A stretch of 64,000 nucleotides of DNA. Origin: CAIRDP01 sp037134895 (GTDB taxonomy: Bacteria > Bacteroidota > Bacteroidia > Bacteroidales > FEN-979). The position numbers and the translations under genes were made by a program. The first letter of the stretch is position 1, and the number at the start of each line of letters is the position of its first letter. The stretch is taken from NCBI GenBank assembly GCA_037134895.1, contig JBAXLI010000014.1, positions 10,843 to 74,842 on the forward strand, written 5' to 3'. Shown here in pieces: positions 18,190 to 25,937 of the stretch. The notes beneath the pieces are model-generated. The model searched no databases. It was not told where the DNA came from and saw only the letters and a program-made list of their open reading frames with translations.

Positions 18190-19284
18190 TACATATTTCT
18201 CGCCCTTCTCCAGTCTCACGTCATTGACGAACTGACGGATCTGCTGTTCATCAGCCTTACGGCATACAAGGAGCACATTGTCGGATTCCACAACGATATA
18301 ATCGTTCAGCCCTTCAAGGACAACAACCTTATCGTTCGGCATATTCACAATGCAATTGTTCGAATCATATAAAATCACATTCTTTCCAACAACGGTATTA
18401 GAATGTTTGTCTTTGGGCCTGTTCTCGAATAAAGAACCCCAGGTCCCCAGGTCGGACCATCCGAAATCAGCAGCAAGGATGTATACATTACTTGCCTTTT
18501 CCATGACACCATAGTCAATGGAAATACTTTTACAGATGGTATATGTTTCCCTGATAAAAGCTTTCTCTTTTGGTGTCTTGTAAATTTTGATCCCCTTCCT
18601 GAAGAGTGCGTCCACTTCGGGCAGATGCTCCTCGAATGCCTTGATAATGCTTTTGACCGACCAGATGAAGATTCCCGAATTCCACAGGAAATCCCCACAT
18701 TTCAGGAAGGTGATCGCAAGATCGAGGTTTGGCTTTTCGGTGAAAGTTTTTACTCTCATGATGTGAGGGTCTTTCGGGTAAACCGTGCCTTCATTGAACT
18801 GTATATAGCCGTAACCGGTATCGGGCCTGCTGGGTTTGATCCCCAGGGTCAGGAGCCAGTCGTTCTCAGAAACCGCTTCAAGAGCAGATTTGATATTGGC
18901 AACGAACACATCTTCTTTAAGGATGATATGATCTGACGGGGCCACCACGATACGGGCCTCGGGATCCCGGTCAAGGATGCGGTAGTTGGCATAGGCAATA
19001 CAGGGAGCAGTATTACGCCTCGAAGGTTCGAGAAGAATCTGGTCGGGCAGCATTTCGGGGACCTGCTGGTGTACGAGGTCAAAGTAAATTTCGTTGGTCA
19101 CAACGTAAATGTTCTCCTTTGGGCAGATTTTCTTGAATCTCCTGAAAGTTTGCTGGATCAGGGTCTCACCCGTGCCAAGAATATCAATGAATTGTTTGGG
19201 ATGGCTGGTCCTGCTCATGGGCCAGAAACGGGCGCCTATTCCGCCGGCCATAATAACACAAAAATTATGCTTCGATTTTGCCAT
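18187..19284 (-). CDS. manC: Mannose-1-phosphate guanylyltransferase
   Basis: The enzyme makes GDP-mannose from mannose-1-phosphate and GTP, feeding mannose- and fucose-containing surface glycans. The 365 residues hold the nucleotidyltransferase signature VIMAGGIGARFWPMSRTSHPKQF near the N-terminus, APSDHII, the FTEKP motif and NSGIFIW, followed by a short left-handed beta-helix-like C-terminal part. It lacks the C-terminal phosphomannose isomerase cupin of bifunctional ManC/AlgA types, as is normal for this shorter class. It has its own promoter (19303-19333) and shared terminator, so it is monocistronic. Confidence 0.9.
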   Translation of the reverse strand: MAKSKHNFCVIMAGGIGARFWPMSRTSHPKQFIDILGTGETLIQQTFRRFKKICPKENIYVVTNEIYFDLVHQQVPEMLPDQILLEPSRRNTAPCIAYANYRILDRDPEARIVVAPSDHIILKEDVFVANIKSALEAVSENDWLLTLGIKPSRPDTGYGYIQFNEGTVYPKDPHIMRVKTFTEKPNLDLAITFLKCGDFLWNSGIFIWSVKSIIKAFEEHLPEVDALFRKGIKIYKTPKEKAFIRETYTICKSISIDYGVMEKASNVYILAADFGWSDLGTWGSLFENRPKDKHSNTVVGKNVILYDSNNCIVNMPNDKVVVLEGLNDYIVVESDNVLLVCRKADEQQIRQFVNDVRLEKGEKYV

Positions 19285-19302
19285 GGTACGAACTTTCTAT
19301 TG

Positions 19303-19333
19303 CAAACATAATTATTATCCCGACGAATTACAA
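19303..19333 (-). promoter_or_regulatory. Promoter TTG-N20-TATGTTTG for manC (minus strand)
   Basis: On the minus strand a TTG (19333-19331) is followed after 20 bp by the -7 box TATGTTTG (19310-19303). The -7 box is 18 bp before the ATG. It lies between manC and the end of the SprT-like gene at 19328, so its -33 half overlaps that gene's 3' end. Confidence 0.6.
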
Positions 19334-20098
19334 TACTTTTTCTTCCTTCTGAATTTTTATATGTAAAACCATAGCTTCAGGACTAAAAAGATACATCCTG
19401 CCAGTCTTAAAACACTGGCAGCGATAGCGTTTCCTGAGTTGGTCTAGCTTGATGAACATTCTTCCGGAACCAATTTTAAACAGCTCTCCTTCAGGCAGTT
19501 CACTTATCCTGATATGATCCCCCGGAGGGTCGTGGGCCTGTAAAAGCCTGTTCAGCCGGCTGTCGGCCGAGGAAGAAGCTTTAGGGTCCCTGAAGTATTC
19601 GGCAAGAGCCTGTTCAATCTCAGCCGGAAATATATTCATGCTTATGAAAGGCTGCATCAGGCCTGTAAAACGCTTTTTCCACTGAGGCCCGTGGGGTTTG
19701 GGACGATGTTTTCGGATAAGGAAAAAATTGGCTTTCTCGGTATCAAGGTATACAAAGAAGTGTGCAATCTCATGGATCAGCGTAAGCAGGAAAGCATACT
19801 GATTCAAGTCCCCGTTGACCGTGATCTTCGATGGCTGTCCTTTCCCAGCCTGCCTGAAATCACCTGTTTTGGTAGAGCGCTTTCGGGTGATCCTGCAGTC
19901 AAGGTAATGCCCCTGAAGGCAAACGATCAGCATATCCATGGCTGCAGCAGGGATATGCTTCCCGAACATACCTGAAATCTTTTCTGGGGTCAGGAGGTAG
20001 CGTTTATCGGGGGAGCGCTCAAATAGCCGAATTGAGGGCAGTTGCAATTTTTCGGGTGTTTGGGTTTGGAACGGGAAGGGTAACGCTGTGAAGAACAT
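19328..20098 (-). CDS. SprT-like zinc metallopeptidase-domain protein
   Basis: The frame has 256 codons from the ATG at 20098. The zinc motif HEIAH (H109, E110, H113) and the preceding VNGDLNQYAFLLTLIHE are typical of SprT-like proteins, whose eukaryotic relative Spartan degrades DNA-crosslinked proteins. A C-terminal zinc-ribbon-like stretch is weak (RYRCQC). Similarity to family members seems to begin only near residue 38 (TPEKISGMFGKHIP); the first 37 codons overlap the small lipoprotein gene in another frame. The true start may be further in, but no ATG lies between 20098 and the conserved part except at GMF (residue 44). The role is unclear. Confidence 0.72.
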   Translation of the reverse strand: MFFTALPFPFQTQTPEKLQLPSIRLFERSPDKRYLLTPEKISGMFGKHIPAAAMDMLIVCLQGHYLDCRITRKRSTKTGDFRQAGKGQPSKITVNGDLNQYAFLLTLIHEIAHFFVYLDTEKANFFLIRKHRPKPHGPQWKKRFTGLMQPFISMNIFPAEIEQALAEYFRDPKASSSADSRLNRLLQAHDPPGDHIRISELPEGELFKIGSGRMFIKLDQLRKRYRCQCFKTGRMYLFSPEAMVLHIKIQKEEKVL

Positions 20099-20205
20099 GA
20101 GGATATCACAAATACCATCATAGATGCAAAAATCAAGAAAATCAGTATCCGCATGAAGGCCTTATGCATATAGTTATTAACAGTAGAATTAAGCTGTTGT
20201 TTCAT
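19990..20205 (-). CDS. Small lipoprotein, overlaps the SprT-like gene
   Basis: The 71-codon frame encodes a lipoprotein signal: a hydrophobic run MRILIFLIFASMMVFVIS and a lipobox-like SSC, then a short basic, cysteine-containing tail (KHPKNCNCPQFGYL). The in-frame ATG at 20154 would give 54 residues and a more usual signal peptide than the ATG at 20205. The KHPKNCNCP segment recalls small conserved Bacteroidota lipoproteins, from memory and not checked. It overlaps the SprT-like frame by 109 bp, and its stop falls close to where the conserved SprT region begins, so the pair is probably cotranscribed. Function unknown. Confidence 0.6.
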   Translation of the reverse strand: MKQQLNSTVNNYMHKAFMRILIFLIFASMMVFVISSCSSQRYPSRSKPKHPKNCNCPQFGYLSAPPINATS

Positions 20206-20213
20206 TAAAACGC

Positions 20214-20221
20214 TAATTTTG
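20214..20221 (+). promoter_or_regulatory. -7 box (TAATTTTG) before the mlaE-mlaF-cvpA unit
   Basis: An exact TAnnTTTG, 28 bp upstream of the mlaE-type ATG. The nearest TTG upstream (20197-20199) is only 14 bp away, so support is moderate. Confidence 0.4.
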
Positions 20222-20249
20222 ATAAAAATGGTATCTTAGCACTGGATTT

Positions 20250-20993
20250 ATGTTAAGACCAATCTCAACAATCGGAAGTTATGTACTGCTGATGCGGCGC
20301 GTTTTCACCAGGCCGCAGAAAGGAAGACTTTTTTGGCAGGCTTTATTATTCGAGATCGACCAGCTCGGAGTTGATTCAATTGGCATTGTTGCCTTTATCT
20401 CGACGTTTATGGGGGCCGTTGTTGCCATCCAGACTGCTTATAATATCGACAACCCCTTTATTCCTATGTCAATGGTCGGCTGGACAACACGCCAGTCTAT
20501 TTTCCTTGAGTTTTCCCCTACGGTGATCAGTCTTATCCTGGCAGGAAAAGTGGGATCACGCATAGCTTCACAAATTGGAACTATGAGGGTAACTGAACAA
20601 ATCGATGCGCTGGAGATCATGGGTGTTAATTCTGCAAATTACCTCATCTTTCCAAAGGTAGTTGCCCTTTTACTCATTAACCCGGTGTTAATTGTTTTCA
20701 GCATGTGGCTTGGCATCATTGGAGGATTAGGAGCAATGGTCTTTTCGAAACTAGTTACCATGCATGATTATATTCATGGAATACAGATTGATTTTCAGGC
20801 ATATGTGATTTTTTATGCCCTGACCAAAACGATTTGTTTTGCGTTTATCATTGCCACAGTATCGGGATTTTTCGGGTACCAGACGGAGGGCGGGGCTCTT
20901 GAAGTGGGCCAGGCAAGCACGAAGGCCGTTGTCGTGAGCAGTATCGTGGTCATACTGTTTAACCTTGTCCTCACTCAACTCCTTCTGGGATGA
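20250..20993 (+). CDS. mlaE: MlaE-type ABC lipid transporter permease
   Basis: The 247-residue inner-membrane permease of the MlaE/TTG2B family has about five hydrophobic segments and the family block SKVGSRIASQIGTMRVTEQIDALEIMGVN-like region (here beginning LAGKVGSRIA, with EQIDALEIMGVN). In the Mla system it works with the MlaF ATPase and an MCE-domain protein to move phospholipids between inner and outer membranes. The start codon of mlaF overlaps its stop by 4 bp. No MCE (mlaD) gene follows here; it must be elsewhere if the system is complete. Confidence 0.87.
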   Translation: MLRPISTIGSYVLLMRRVFTRPQKGRLFWQALLFEIDQLGVDSIGIVAFISTFMGAVVAIQTAYNIDNPFIPMSMVGWTTRQSIFLEFSPTVISLILAGKVGSRIASQIGTMRVTEQIDALEIMGVNSANYLIFPKVVALLLINPVLIVFSMWLGIIGGLGAMVFSKLVTMHDYIHGIQIDFQAYVIFYALTKTICFAFIIATVSGFFGYQTEGGALEVGQASTKAVVVSSIVVILFNLVLTQLLLG

Positions 20994-21736
20994 TCGAAGC
21001 AAGAAATATCAATAAATATTTCGGTGAGAACCATGTGCTCAGGAATGTTTCGTGCAGGTTTCATCCGGGCAAAACAAATCTGATCATAGGCCAGAGTGGT
21101 TCAGGCAAGACCGTGCTGATGAAATGTCTGGTTGGCCTTTTTGAGGTTGATGACGGACAAATCCTTTACGATGCAAGGAACTTCTCGGCAATGACCATTG
21201 AACAGAGAAAGGAGATAAGGCAGGAACTGGGCATGTTGTTCCAGGGTGCCGCATTGTTTGATTCCATGAATGTTCAGGAAAATGTGATGTTCCCTTTGAA
21301 CATGTTCACCAATCAGCCCATGGAAGAAAAACTTGAACGGGTGAATTTTGTATTGAAACGGGTGAACCTGGAAAACAGAAACAAGCTTATGACTTCTGAG
21401 CTCAGCGGGGGAATGAAAAAGCGTGTTGCCATTGCGAGGGCTATCGTGATGAACCCGAAATATTTATTTTGTGATGAGCCAAATTCTGGATTAGATCCAA
21501 TTACATCAAATCTCATCGACCTGCTGATCCAGGAACTTACTTATGAATACGGGATCACAACCATTGTCAACACCCATGACATGAATTCAGTGCTTTCGAT
21601 AGGGGATTCCATCGAATTTATCTATCAGGGCCAGATATGGTGGTCGGGGAACAAAGAAGAGATACTTCATATGGGAAACCAGGAACTTAATGATTTTGTT
21701 TTCGGAACTGAATTAACAAAAAGGATCAGGAAATGA
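20990..21736 (+). CDS. mlaF: MlaF-type ABC transporter ATP-binding protein
   Basis: This 248-residue ATPase pairs with the MlaE-type permease. Walker A is GQSGSGKT (about residues 35-42), the ABC signature is LSGGMKKR, Walker B is YLFCDEP followed by NSGLDP, and the switch histidine is in NTHDMNSV. GGMKKRVAIARA is the pattern typical of MlaF. Its first codon overlaps the mlaE stop and its stop overlaps the cvpA start by 4 bp each, so the three genes are translationally coupled. Confidence 0.9.
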   Translation: MIEARNINKYFGENHVLRNVSCRFHPGKTNLIIGQSGSGKTVLMKCLVGLFEVDDGQILYDARNFSAMTIEQRKEIRQELGMLFQGAALFDSMNVQENVMFPLNMFTNQPMEEKLERVNFVLKRVNLENRNKLMTSELSGGMKKRVAIARAIVMNPKYLFCDEPNSGLDPITSNLIDLLIQELTYEYGITTIVNTHDMNSVLSIGDSIEFIYQGQIWWSGNKEEILHMGNQELNDFVFGTELTKRIRK

Positions 21737-22263
21737 ATTTTTTCGATGTGCTGGTCCTGGGCTTTATTGCCCTTTTTGTGATCAACGGGTTCCGTAAGGG
21801 ATTTATCATCAGCCTGGCTTCCCTGATTGCCCTGATCCTGGGGATCTACCTTGCTGTCAATTTCTCGAATTTTGTCCAGGGACTTCTCCAGGATAATTTT
21901 CATCCTTCAAAAACCTGGCTGCCAATACTCTCCTTTGTGATAACCTTCCTCGTGGTGGCCATTCTGGTGCTTATTGTTGCCAGGGTCGTCGAAAAGATAG
22001 TGGATGTTGTGGGGATGGGGGTCTTTAACAAGCTGGCTGGTGGTTTGCTAGGACTGGTGAAGGGGGTGCTTGTTGCAAGCATTATCCTGTTTATCGTGTA
22101 TTCGGCCGACAAAAAGCAAAAATGGATTACCCCCGAAGAGAAGAAAGAATCTTTTAGCATGAACACGGTTGAAAGAGTCTTTCCCAGGATAATGACATCC
22201 ACGGGAACAAGCCTTCATTTCTCTCTTTTCGGGGATGAACAGAAGAAAGCAGATCAGAAGTAA
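21733..22263 (+). CDS. CvpA-family membrane protein
   Basis: The 176-residue protein has four predicted membrane helices in the first 120 residues and the CvpA-family opening NFFDVLVLGFIALFVINGFRKGF. CvpA proteins were first linked to colicin V production; in most bacteria the exact function is unknown, with links to envelope stress tolerance. The C-terminal 50 residues are hydrophilic. Coupling to the Mla-type genes suggests a shared envelope role (inference). It converges on pgk with a 20-bp gap. Confidence 0.82.
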   Translation: MNFFDVLVLGFIALFVINGFRKGFIISLASLIALILGIYLAVNFSNFVQGLLQDNFHPSKTWLPILSFVITFLVVAILVLIVARVVEKIVDVVGMGVFNKLAGGLLGLVKGVLVASIILFIVYSADKKQKWITPEEKKESFSMNTVERVFPRIMTSTGTSLHFSLFGDEQKKADQK

Positions 22264-22283
22264 AGCAGGTTAATGGTTTCTGC

Positions 22284-23474
22284 TTAATCCAGGATGGCTT
22301 TAATTCCCGGCAGTTCCTTTCCTTCGATGTACTCAAGCATGGCACCTCCACCGGTGGATACGTAACTGACTTTGTCGCCCAATTCGTACTTGTTAATAGC
22401 TGCTACCGAATCCCCTCCGCCTATCAGTGAAAACGAGCCTGCTGCAGTTGCATCGGCAATAGCAAGAGCGATGCTTTTAGTGCCTTCCTCGTAATTATTC
22501 ATCTCGAACACACCCATAGGACCGTTCCATAGGATTGTGGAAGATTTTTCGATCACATGCCTGAATTTCAGAATTGCGGCAGGACCGATATCGAGGCCCA
22601 GCCAGGGCAGGGGAATATCGTAAGCGCTGGAAAGCTTTTTGTTTGCATCATTCGAAAAGGCATCGGCGATGATTGCATCAGGAGGGATATACAGGTTCAC
22701 TCCCAGTGATTTAGCTCCTTCTATGATATTCTTTGCCAGTTCGATGTATTCGTCTTCAACCAGGGAAGCGCCGGTCTCACCGCCCAGGGCCCTGATAAAG
22801 GTGAACATCATGCCCCCGCCAATGATCAGGTTGTCGACCTTGTCCATCAGGTGGTTGATGATCTCGATCTTGGTCGAGACCTTGGCTCCCCCCAGGATTG
22901 CAGTGAAAGGCCGTTGTGCATTTTTAACACATTTATCGAGATTCAGGATTTCGCTTCCCATAACATAGCCGAACATCTTTGTTTCGGGAAAGAACATGGC
23001 AATGATGGCTGTGGAGGCATGGGCACGGTGGGCTGTTCCGAATGCATCGTTCACATACAGATCTCCAAGTTTGGCCAGCTTCCCGGCAAAGGCCTCGTCA
23101 CCCTTCTCCTCTTCCTTGTAAAAGCGTAGGTTTTCGAGAAGCAGCACATCTCCCGGCTTCAGGTTGGCGGCCAGGGTTTTTGCTGACTCACCGATGCAGT
23201 CATCGGCAAACTGAACAGGGCGGTTAAGTTTTGACGAAAGGTAGGGAACGAGGTGTTTAAGGGAAAATTTATCTTCAGGACCGCCTTTTGGCCTCCCCAG
23301 GTGGGACATCAGGATCACTGATCCTCCATCGTTGAGTATTTTGTTTATTGTCGGGATAGTGGCTTCGATCCTTGTGGTATCGGTTATGTTGAACTGGGCA
23401 TCCAGAGGTACATTAAAATCAACCCTGATAAGCGCCTTTTTACCTGCAAAATTGAAATCATCAATGGTTTTCAT
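22284..23474 (-). CDS. pgk: Phosphoglycerate kinase
   Basis: The glycolytic enzyme that transfers phosphate from 1,3-bisphosphoglycerate to ADP. All 396 residues of a normal bacterial Pgk are present: the N-terminal RVDFNVPLD and SHLGRPKG substrate motifs, HRAHAST, the hinge ILGGAKVSTKI, the nucleotide-domain WNGPMGVFE and the C-terminal GGGDSVAAI and STGGGAMLEYIEGKELPG. It is monocistronic, divergent from the omega-amidase gene. Confidence 0.96.
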   Translation of the reverse strand: MKTIDDFNFAGKKALIRVDFNVPLDAQFNITDTTRIEATIPTINKILNDGGSVILMSHLGRPKGGPEDKFSLKHLVPYLSSKLNRPVQFADDCIGESAKTLAANLKPGDVLLLENLRFYKEEEKGDEAFAGKLAKLGDLYVNDAFGTAHRAHASTAIIAMFFPETKMFGYVMGSEILNLDKCVKNAQRPFTAILGGAKVSTKIEIINHLMDKVDNLIIGGGMMFTFIRALGGETGASLVEDEYIELAKNIIEGAKSLGVNLYIPPDAIIADAFSNDANKKLSSAYDIPLPWLGLDIGPAAILKFRHVIEKSSTILWNGPMGVFEMNNYEEGTKSIALAIADATAAGSFSLIGGGDSVAAINKYELGDKVSYVSTGGGAMLEYIEGKELPGIKAILD

Positions 23475-23496
23475 AAAATCGAGTTTTAATCAACGG

Positions 23497-23504
23497 CAAA
23501 ATTA
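23497..23504 (-). promoter_or_regulatory. -7 box (TAATTTTG, minus strand) before pgk
   Basis: An exact TAnnTTTG on the minus strand, 23 bp upstream of the pgk ATG. A possible TTG -33 box (23523-23521) is 16 bp further out, slightly too close. Confidence 0.45.
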
Positions 23505-23566
23505 AAATTTTTACCCACGACAATGCATATCTTTTTAATTTTACCCTGAATTTCAATCATCTCACC

Positions 23567-24361
23567 ATGCAGGATTTAAGAGTAGCGTACATTCAGACAG
23601 GGCTTAGCTGGGAAGAAAAAACGGAGAACCTGAAACGGTTTGATGAGCATTTTGCAAAAATACAGGAAGATGCAGACCTGATTATACTTCCAGAAATGTT
23701 CAACACAGGGTTTTCTATAAATCCTGAACGGTTTGCCGAAGAGATGGATGGACCGGGTGTGAACTATCTGAAGAGGAAGTCAAAAGAATTCAAAGCTGTG
23801 ATCATGGCGAGTTTGCTGATAAAAGCCGAAGGAGGGTTCGTCAACAGGCTAATTGCTGCACATCCAAATGGAAAATGCGAGATATACGACAAGAGGCATC
23901 TGTTTCGTTTAAGTGAGGAGTACAGGATCATCAACGGGGGCAATGAACGACTTGTGGTTAAGGTGAAAGGGTGGAAGATCAGGCCCCTTGTTTGTTACGA
24001 CCTCAGGTTCCCGGTCTGGAGCAAGAATACATACTCTGAGGGAAAGTATGAGTATGATGTGATTGTATTCATTGCCAACTGGCCTGCAACCAGGTCAAAT
24101 GTCTGGAAAACGCTGATCGCGGCCAGGGCGATGGAGAACCAGGTTTATTGTATCGGTGTTAACAGGATAGGCAAAGACGGGAACGGAACCTGGCATTCGG
24201 GAGATTCCATGGCAGTTGATGCCAAGGGAAACATATTATCATCAGTCCCCGAAGGTGAAGAGGCTGTGAACATTGTGAATTTGTCAATGAAGGACCTGGA
24301 GCTCTACAGGGATTCATTCACCCTGGGGATGGACTGGGACAGGTTTAGTATTGAAGAATAA
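23567..24361 (+). CDS. Omega-amidase / nitrilase-superfamily amidohydrolase
   Basis: The 264-residue cytoplasmic enzyme has the nitrilase catalytic triad E43 (LPEMFNTGF), K109 (YDKRHLF) and C143 (LVCYDLRFPVW). The close pattern is that of YafV/Nit2-type omega-amidases, which hydrolyse alpha-ketoglutaramate or alpha-ketosuccinamate and so salvage the products of glutamine transamination. It lies 3 bp before a glycosyltransferase gene and may be cotranscribed with the surface-polysaccharide genes, though a direct role there is not suggested by the family. Confidence 0.87.
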   Translation: MQDLRVAYIQTGLSWEEKTENLKRFDEHFAKIQEDADLIILPEMFNTGFSINPERFAEEMDGPGVNYLKRKSKEFKAVIMASLLIKAEGGFVNRLIAAHPNGKCEIYDKRHLFRLSEEYRIINGGNERLVVKVKGWKIRPLVCYDLRFPVWSKNTYSEGKYEYDVIVFIANWPATRSNVWKTLIAARAMENQVYCIGVNRIGKDGNGTWHSGDSMAVDAKGNILSSVPEGEEAVNIVNLSMKDLELYRDSFTLGMDWDRFSIEE

Positions 24362-24364
24362 AAT

Positions 24365-25120
24365 ATGCCGGCGATATCAGCAGTGATCATAGCGAAAAAC
24401 GAAGAGGACAAGATCCTTCGCTGTCTTGATTCCCTTAAATCATTTGCTGCTGACATCGTGGTGGTAGATTCCATGTCGGCCGACCATACGGCCGAGGTAT
24501 GCCGCAATTATGGCTGCAGGGTGTTTCAGAGGGAATTTGACGGATATGGGAACCAGAAACAATTCGCCGTTGACCAGGCTTCCAGTGACTGGGTTTTGTC
24601 TGTTGATGCGGATGAGGTGGTATCAGATGAACTGCAGGCTGAATTGAAAGAAATTTCAACTGCAGACGACCTGCCATTCGACGCGTACATTATCCCGTTT
24701 TCTCTTGTTTACATGGGAAAAATATTGAAACACAGCGGAGTGGGACATGAGACTCACCTGAGGCTCTTCAACAGGAAGACCGGAAAATTCACCAACACCC
24801 CGGTTCATGAAGGCATTGTCACTTCCGGCTCTACGGGAAGGCTCAGGAACCGCATACTTCATTATTCGTACAGGGATATCCGCCATCATATTGAAAAGAT
24901 AAATATCTACACTTCCCAGGCAGCAGAAGGACTGGTAAAAAAGGGGAAACATTATTCAGGACTGGAAATTGCACTGAAATTCCCTTTGAGTTTTTTTACG
25001 CATTATATCATCAAAGGAGGAATTCTCGACGGTTTCCCGGGCTTCATCTGGTCCTGGCTGTCGGCATTCTACGCCAGCCTGAAACTTGCAAAAACAGCTG
25101 AACTTCAGAGAAAAAAATGA
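24365..25120 (+). CDS. Family 2 glycosyltransferase, WaaE/KdtX-like
   Basis: The 251-residue enzyme opens with the GT2 nucleotide-binding fold SAVIIAKNEEDKILRCLDSLK and has the DSMSADHT loop, the DxD-type motif SVDADE and a GT-A core. The pattern matches LPS-core beta-1,4-glucosyltransferases of the WaaE/KdtX group. A C-terminal amphipathic or membrane-touching region (FPLSFFTHYIIKGGI) is typical. Its stop overlaps the next gene's start by 4 bp. It probably adds a sugar to lipid A core or a related surface glycan. Confidence 0.86.
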   Translation: MPAISAVIIAKNEEDKILRCLDSLKSFAADIVVVDSMSADHTAEVCRNYGCRVFQREFDGYGNQKQFAVDQASSDWVLSVDADEVVSDELQAELKEISTADDLPFDAYIIPFSLVYMGKILKHSGVGHETHLRLFNRKTGKFTNTPVHEGIVTSGSTGRLRNRILHYSYRDIRHHIEKINIYTSQAAEGLVKKGKHYSGLEIALKFPLSFFTHYIIKGGILDGFPGFIWSWLSAFYASLKLAKTAELQRKK

Positions 25121-25932
25121 ACGTTTTAGAGATCCTGATTCCTGTTTTGTTTTTCATTGCAGCTGGTTACCTGACTGTTGAATACAGCTTGCTGATCCCG
25201 CCTTCAAAGGGACTGCCGGTGCTCATGTACCATAATATTTCAGATGGACTTGCCGATGGATTAAGCATCCCGGCCGACAGGCTTGACTTTCAGTTTATGT
25301 ACCTTAAGGAAAAAGGGTATGCATGTATGTCGCTGAAGCAGCTGAGAAACCTGGTGAATGAAGGCGGGAGACTTCCAAAGAAGTCGGTTTTGATTACATT
25401 CGATGATGCTTACCAAAGCATTGAAACAAAACTTCTGCCTCTGCTTGAGCGATATGACTTGAACGCAGTTGTGTTTGTTCCCGGGGCGTTCATTGGGAAA
25501 TCGAATCTTTGGGACGATGGCGGCATCAGTGTGATGACAGCCGAAACTCTGCAAAAGATTTCGAGAAATCAGCATATTGAAATTGCCTTGCATTCTTTTC
25601 TTCACCGTTCCTATAATGAAATGGATATTGAGGATATGAAGGAAGACCTTGCCAACTGCAGGCAGACCCTGGAGTTTTACAAAATCCCTTATATAAATGC
25701 GCTTGCGTATCCGTATGGCGCATATCCAAGGAAAGACCCCGCACTGAAAAAGGAAATGTTTGAAATGTTTGGTAAGACCGGCCTTGAATTTGCTTTCCGG
25801 ATTGGGAACAAGGTTAATCCGTTTCCGTTGAGGGAGAAGTTTGAGGTTAAGCGTATTGACATCCGGGGCGGAGATTCATTTTTTATTTTCAAAACAAAGC
25901 TGAAGAAAGGCAGGGCAAAGTTCTTTGCCTGA
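25117..25932 (+). CDS. Polysaccharide deacetylase-family protein (CE4)
   Basis: The 271-residue protein has one N-terminal membrane anchor (residues 4-25) and a NodB-like CE4 domain. The first motif LITFDDAY carries the catalytic and metal-binding aspartates, the metal-binding histidines are in ALHSFLHRSYNEM, and AYPYGAYPRKD corresponds to the third motif. The opening VLMYHNIS is also typical. It should remove N- or O-acetyl groups from a sugar polymer on the outside of the inner membrane. It is coupled to the glycosyltransferase and followed after 5 bp by the ligase gene. Confidence 0.86.
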   Translation: MNVLEILIPVLFFIAAGYLTVEYSLLIPPSKGLPVLMYHNISDGLADGLSIPADRLDFQFMYLKEKGYACMSLKQLRNLVNEGGRLPKKSVLITFDDAYQSIETKLLPLLERYDLNAVVFVPGAFIGKSNLWDDGGISVMTAETLQKISRNQHIEIALHSFLHRSYNEMDIEDMKEDLANCRQTLEFYKIPYINALAYPYGAYPRKDPALKKEMFEMFGKTGLEFAFRIGNKVNPFPLREKFEVKRIDIRGGDSFFIFKTKLKKGRAKFFA

Positions 25933-25937
25933 AACGT

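Noticed and set aside
22263..22285. Hairpin AAGCAG/CTGCTT between cvpA and pgk as terminator
   Set aside because: Six-bp stem, 11-nt loop and no T-run; too weak to list.
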